From assembly GCF_900465345.1 (NCBI RefSeq), contig NZ_UEGO01000030.1:1-64000 (forward strand): a stretch of DNA of 64,000 nucleotides. The letters are read 5' to 3'. Of the stretch, positions 60,586 to 64,000 are shown piece after piece (position 1 is the stretch's first letter; each line of letters opens with the position of its first letter). This stretch comes from Asaia bogorensis. Its GTDB lineage: Bacteria > Pseudomonadota > Alphaproteobacteria > Acetobacterales > Acetobacteraceae. Under the pieces are notes generated by a model, which did no database searches, was not told where the DNA came from, and saw nothing but the letters and a program-made list of their open reading frames with translations. The position numbers were made by a program, and so were the translations under genes.

Positions 60586-61607
60586 GCGAGACACAGAACG
60601 CCGGCGCGCCGCTCGCCGAAGAACAGCATTTCGACCTGATGACCGCCAACCCGGTCTATAAGCCCTTCCGTTACCCCTGGGCCTATGACGCATGGCTGAT
60701 CCAGCAGCGTGTCCACTGGCTGCCAGAAGAGGTGCCTCTGGCCGATGACGTTAAGGATTGGCATCGTACGCTGAGCGAGGGCGAGCGCCATCTGGTCACG
60801 CAGATCTTCCGTTTCTTCACGCAGGCCGACGTCGAGGTGAACTCGGCATATATGAAGTATTACAGCCAGGTCTTCAAACCGACCGAAGTGCTGATGATGC
60901 TGTCATCGTTCTCGAATATTGAAACGATCCACATCGCTGCCTATTCGCATCTTCTTGATACGATCGGCATGCCGGAAACAGAGTATTCGGCATTCCTGAA
61001 GTACAAAGAGATGAAGGACAAGTATGATTTCATGCAGTCCTTCAACATCAACAACAAGCGAGAAATTGCGAAGACCATGGCAGCGTTTGGCGCTTTCATG
61101 GAAGGGCTGCAGCTTTTTGCTTCCTTCGCGATCCTTCTCAACTTCCCTCGCTTCAACAAGCTCAAGGGGATGGGGCAGATCGTTTCCTGGTCAGTGCGTG
61201 ATGAAACGCTGCACTGCCTGTCTATGATCCGTCTTTTCCGCACCTTTGTGCGCGAAAACCGCGAGATCTGGACAGAGGATTTCCGCGCCGAACTCGCAGA
61301 GATCTGTGCGACAACGGTTGAGCATGAGGATGCCTTCATCGATCTCGCTTTCGAGATGGGCGATGTCGAGGGCCTGAGCGCCGATCAGGTCAAGCGATAC
61401 ATCCGCTTCATTGCTGATCGTCGCATGACGCAGCTTGGTCTCGATCCCTTCTACGGTATCGAGGAGAACCCGCTGCCCTGGCTTGACGACATGCTGAATG
61501 CGGTCGAGCACGCAAATTTCTTCGAAAACCGCTCAACGGAATATTCCCGTGCTTCAACCTCGGGGTCCTGGGAAGAGGCTTTCGAGGCGGACGTTTTCGC
61601 TTCCTGA
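60582..61607 (+). CDS. nrdB: class Ia ribonucleotide reductase, beta subunit
   Basis: 341-aa di-iron radical subunit. Iron ligands fit QADVEVNSAYMKYY and SNIETIHIAAYSHLL, where the Tyr of AAYSHLL is the likely radical tyrosine, and SVRDETLHCLSMIRLF and TTVEHEDAFIDLAFEMG supply the rest. The C-terminal tail (ASTSGSWEEAFEADVFAS) would bind NrdA. ATGA overlap with the META-domain gene places it third in the nrd operon under the NrdR-like boxes. Confidence 0.94.
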   Translation: MSETQNAGAPLAEEQHFDLMTANPVYKPFRYPWAYDAWLIQQRVHWLPEEVPLADDVKDWHRTLSEGERHLVTQIFRFFTQADVEVNSAYMKYYSQVFKPTEVLMMLSSFSNIETIHIAAYSHLLDTIGMPETEYSAFLKYKEMKDKYDFMQSFNINNKREIAKTMAAFGAFMEGLQLFASFAILLNFPRFNKLKGMGQIVSWSVRDETLHCLSMIRLFRTFVRENREIWTEDFRAELAEICATTVEHEDAFIDLAFEMGDVEGLSADQVKRYIRFIADRRMTQLGLDPFYGIEENPLPWLDDMLNAVEHANFFENRSTEYSRASTSGSWEEAFEADVFAS

Positions 61608-61697
61608 AATGCGGGGCGGGGTCATAGTCCGCCCTGAAATCTCGGCACCGCGTGACTTTCGCAAGTCGAACGGACGCTTGGGCGGATGGCTCCCGGA

Positions 61698-61717
61698 CGA
61701 GGGTGAAATTACCCTCG
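61698..61717. terminator. perfect hairpin between nrdB and trmN6
   Basis: CGAGGGT and ACCCTCG form a 7-bp stem with a GAAATT loop, in the 185-bp region between the convergent nrdB and trmN6 genes. A second weaker GGGCGG/CCGCCC hairpin occurs near 61614-61637. Neither has a T-run, so factor-independent termination is uncertain. Confidence 0.3.
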
Positions 61718-61792
61718 ACCATTTCCCGGGCGCCTATGCTCCCGTGTCGGGGGGTGTCGTTAGACCGACAAATTTGCGCGAAGTTTCCGCGT

Positions 61793-62659
61793 TTACTCCA
61801 GCGCGCTCGCCTGACGTAGAACCGCCTCACACTCATCCGTGTAGCCGCCCTCCTGACGATGGAGCACGAGGCCGGGAAGAAGGCGGAACGCGCCCTTACC
61901 CCCCCATATCCCGCGTAGCAGAACGATCTTCGCTGCGCGCCCCTGTTTGGGCCAGAGCGGGCAGAGGGTGAGGCTCCCGAACCCGGCCTGGCGCAAGGCC
62001 TCGCAGGCTGTGTCAATGACGAAGGCAGGCAGGGCGAGCGTCAGGCTGCCGCCGGGAAGCACCCATTTTGACAGCGCGTCGATCCATGCGGTCCAGCCTC
62101 CTTCTGGCATGGTCATCGCCAGGCGGCGTCGGGCATCATCGGCCCCGGTATGATCGGCAGGATGCCATGGAGGGTTGGCCATGGCGTGATGGAAGCGGCC
62201 GTTGACCCCCGGCGTTATCTGCCGCAGGGCAGGGGGGATGTCTGGCAGGCTGCCCTGAATGATCGAGACGCGGGCGCCCAGACCGTTGGCCTCCATGTTC
62301 AGTCTCGCCAGTTCCGCCGTCGCGCCATCGGCTTCGATACCTGCGCCGCTGGTCTCGGGACATCGCGTCATGAGGCAGAGCAGGCCGGCACCTGCGCCGC
62401 ATCCTGCCTCGAGAATGCTCTGGCCACGTCGGGCGGGCACGAAGGCGGCCATCAACACTGGTTCTATGCCGGTGCGATAACCCCTTGTGAACTGGTGATA
62501 CTGGACGCGTCGGTCGAGCAGATAACCGGGCATCGTATCGGTTGTATTGATTGCGGCAGCATCAGCTTTGAGGGTTGCCGGGTTGACCGGGGCCGTCCTG
62601 CCGCTCATATGGATTTGACTGTCAGAGGGCCGGTTCTCCGGTCTGAATGGCTCATGCAT
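61793..62659 (-). CDS. trmN6: tRNA1(Val) adenine-N6 methyltransferase family
   Basis: 288-aa SAM-dependent N6-adenine methyltransferase. DRRVQYHQFTRGYRTGIEPVLMAAFVPA (quoted as the family lead near residue 52) is followed by the SAM loop ILEAGCGAGAGLLCLMTRCP and the catalytic NPPWH near residue 175. Bacterial relatives (YfiC) methylate A37 of tRNA1(Val). The protein has about 45 residues before the family start, so an internal ATG (MPGYLLDRR) may be the true start. It is divergent from the polyprenyl synthase gene, a common pairing in alphaproteobacteria. Confidence 0.85.
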   Translation of the reverse strand: MHEPFRPENRPSDSQIHMSGRTAPVNPATLKADAAAINTTDTMPGYLLDRRVQYHQFTRGYRTGIEPVLMAAFVPARRGQSILEAGCGAGAGLLCLMTRCPETSGAGIEADGATAELARLNMEANGLGARVSIIQGSLPDIPPALRQITPGVNGRFHHAMANPPWHPADHTGADDARRRLAMTMPEGGWTAWIDALSKWVLPGGSLTLALPAFVIDTACEALRQAGFGSLTLCPLWPKQGRAAKIVLLRGIWGGKGAFRLLPGLVLHRQEGGYTDECEAVLRQASALE

Positions 62660-62766
62660 GAAATCCGGTTTCTGTCTCGGTGTCCTGTTACGCCGTGCGG
62701 GGTGTCGGCTCGTGCCTTATACTGCATCAGGGTCGTCAGTGGCCAAGTAGGAAGTGGAGAGTTGCC

Positions 62767-63831
62767 TTGGGTGGTGCCGACAGCCTGGCCGATATGAAGG
62801 CCGAGCAAAACAACAGTGCAGCCGTGCCCGTCAATGGCGAGCGCTCGGCCCTTAACGCCCTTTCCGACTTTCTCAAGGATGACATGGAGGCCTGCAACCG
62901 CGAGATTGTCGCGCGTATGCAAAGCCCGGTCCCGCTTATCCCCCAACTGGGCGCCCATCTGGTCGCTGCTGGTGGCAAGAGGCTGCGCCCGTTGCTTACC
63001 CTCGCATCGGCGCGTCTGTGTGGCTATGAGCCTTCGCCCGAGAACCAGCGCCATGTCGGGCTCGCCGCCTGCGTCGAGTTCATCCATACGGCCACATTGC
63101 TGCATGACGACGTGGTGGATGAGAGCACCTTGCGCCGTGGCCTTGCCTCCGCCAATGCCGTGTTTGGCAACAAGGCCTCGGTGCTCGTGGGCGATTTCCT
63201 GTTCGCCCGTTCGTTCCAGCTTATGACGGCCGATGGCTCTCTCAAGGTCATGGCCATTCTTTCTGCTGCCTCGGCCACGATTGCCGAAGGCGAGGTGTTG
63301 CAGATGGCGACACAGAACGATCTCTCCACGCCAATCGAGAAATATCTGGAGGTGATTCACGGCAAGACCGCCGCGCTATTTGCCGCTGCATGCCGGGTAG
63401 GCGCAGTAGTGGCAGCACGCCCGGAGAGCGACGAAAATGCGCTCGAGGCCTATGGCACCAATCTGGGCATGGCGTTCCAGCTTGTCGATGACGCGCTTGA
63501 TTACGCGGCTGACCAGCAGGTGCTGGGCAAGACCGTGGGCGATGACATGCGTGAGGGCAAGATTACCCTGCCTGTGCTGGCGGCTTTCCAGGCTGGCGAT
63601 GAGGCCGACCGAGCGTTCTGGCTTCGTGTCATCGAAACCGGTGAGCAGACCGACGAGGATCTGCCACACGCGCTCGCCCTTATCGAGAAAACCGGGGCAA
63701 TCCAGACGACCCTGGATCGGGCTCAGCTTTATGCGGATGCGGCTATCGAAGCCCTGTCGTCTTTCCCGGACAGCCCAATCCGGCAACTCATGATTGATGC
63801 AGCCTCCTATACGGTCAGCCGCGCCAACTGA
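62767..63831 (+). CDS. ispB: polyprenyl diphosphate synthase (ubiquinone side chain)
   Basis: 354-aa trans-prenyltransferase. The first Asp-rich motif is LLHDDVVDESTLRRG near residue 105, the second LVDDALDYAADQ near 235, with GGKRLRPLLTLASARLCGY before them. It makes a long-chain (probably octa- to decaprenyl) diphosphate for ubiquinone, used by UbiA (gene at 42215). I chose the TTG at 62767 because GGAAGTGGAGA lies 8 bases upstream; ATG 62794, nine codons later, has no ribosome binding site but gives the more usual N-terminus. Confidence 0.9.
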   Translation: MGGADSLADMKAEQNNSAAVPVNGERSALNALSDFLKDDMEACNREIVARMQSPVPLIPQLGAHLVAAGGKRLRPLLTLASARLCGYEPSPENQRHVGLAACVEFIHTATLLHDDVVDESTLRRGLASANAVFGNKASVLVGDFLFARSFQLMTADGSLKVMAILSAASATIAEGEVLQMATQNDLSTPIEKYLEVIHGKTAALFAAACRVGAVVAARPESDENALEAYGTNLGMAFQLVDDALDYAADQQVLGKTVGDDMREGKITLPVLAAFQAGDEADRAFWLRVIETGEQTDEDLPHALALIEKTGAIQTTLDRAQLYADAAIEALSSFPDSPIRQLMIDAASYTVSRAN

Positions 63832-63946
63832 TTCAAGAGACGGGGGAGCAGAAAGCTCTCCTCCAGACCCTGTTGTCAGGCAGGTCGCGCCTCATACGCT
63901 TGGCCGCGAGGCAGGCCCAGCACACCCCTGTTCAAGAGACGGGGGA
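63832..63946. repeat. 16-bp direct repeat flanking the ispB 3' region
   Basis: TTCAAGAGACGGGGGA occurs at 63832-63847, directly after the ispB stop, and again at 63931-63946. On the minus strand each copy reads as a gene end (SPVS then TGA). The 83 bp between holds no gene. Confidence 0.8.
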
Positions 63947-64000
63947 TGCGTCCAGAACCGTGATATCCTGATACCCCAGGCGAGCAATGGCGTGTCTCAG
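63932..64000 (-). CDS. C-terminus of an unidentified gene (partial)
   Basis: The minus strand from the window edge is open for 22 codons (LRHAIARLGYQDITVLDASP, then VS and TGA). The sequence looks protein-like, with codon bias similar to neighbouring genes, but is too short to name. It converges on ispB. Its last codons coincide with the 16-bp repeat. Confidence 0.4.
   Translation of the reverse strand: MRHAIARLGYQDITVLDASPVS

Noticed and set aside
1-64000. tRNA, rRNA, CRISPR array, riboswitch
   Set aside because: Reading both strands, I found no cloverleaf with a GGTTCGA-type T arm, no regularly spaced repeats, and no recognisable riboswitch core; a covariance search could still find something small.

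Overview
The window reads as chromosomal DNA of an alphaproteobacterium, most likely an acetic acid bacterium (Acetobacteraceae). The evidence is the style of the housekeeping proteins, the gluconate permease, the fatty-acid hydroxylase, a DUF374/WaaA lipid A-Kdo gene and a class Ia ribonucleotide reductase without an ATP cone. I cannot fix the genus from sequence alone. The right two thirds (from about 20.2 kb) looks clearly GC-richer, with tightly packed and often overlapping genes. The left third looks lower in GC and is full of insertion-sequence debris.

1-20.2 kb, accessory surface-polysaccharide island. It holds the parts of an ABC-transporter-dependent (group 2 type) capsule system. 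There is a kpsC-kpsS-glycosyltransferase operon on the minus strand, divergent from a membrane-bound LtaS/OpgB-type phosphoglycerol transferase. Further on lie a GT2/DUF5672 pair, kpsM, a fatty-acid hydroxylase, the outer-membrane exporter kpsD, and kpsT with kpsE. The genes are separated by at least eight IS relics of the IS3 and IS5 families, a dead serine recombinase, and one nearly complete IS5-family element whose ends and TAA target duplication can be read. kpsM lies about 4.3 kb from its ATPase partner kpsT. Two near-identical, inversely oriented, internally deleted IS3-type elements (7471-8127 and 15919-16686) flank the segment carrying the GT2 gene, the DUF5672 gene, kpsM and the hydroxylase, so that segment could invert.

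20.2-37.8 kb. An ArsC/YffB-like protein, an HNH endonuclease, gluQRS, a tiny lptM-type lipoprotein gene overlapping argH, an N-formylglutamate amidohydrolase, and the run aroE-coaE-dnaQ. A surface-glycan cluster follows (GT9, GT4, asnB), then dihydroorotase, a small exported protein, a class A beta-lactamase, and the envelope operon yfgM-like-bamB-der-isochorismatase hydrolase.

37.8-54 kb. A GntP gluconate permease, a dienelactone hydrolase, an MFS exporter, ubiA with a METTL20-type lysine methyltransferase, and rsmE-gshA-lolA. Next come rsmI divergent from an LppC/LpoA-type lipoprotein, a lipid A block (a DUF374-WaaA fusion, lpxK and an LpxL-type acyltransferase on one strand), and a tandem universal stress protein.

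54-64 kb. pdxH divergent from fabI-aroC, an osmC gene, then nrdA, a YbaY+META-domain exported protein, and nrdB as one overlapping operon behind two NrdR-box-like sites. The window closes with trmN6, a polyprenyl diphosphate synthase and the end of an unidentified gene.

I saw no tRNA, rRNA, CRISPR array or prophage. The points most worth following are the capsule locus with an LtaS-like enzyme and a KpsC that keeps only one clear module, the inverted deletion-derivative IS pair, the 48-bp perfect palindrome at the end of the first transposase, the DUF374-WaaA fusion, and the gene wedged between nrdA and nrdB.
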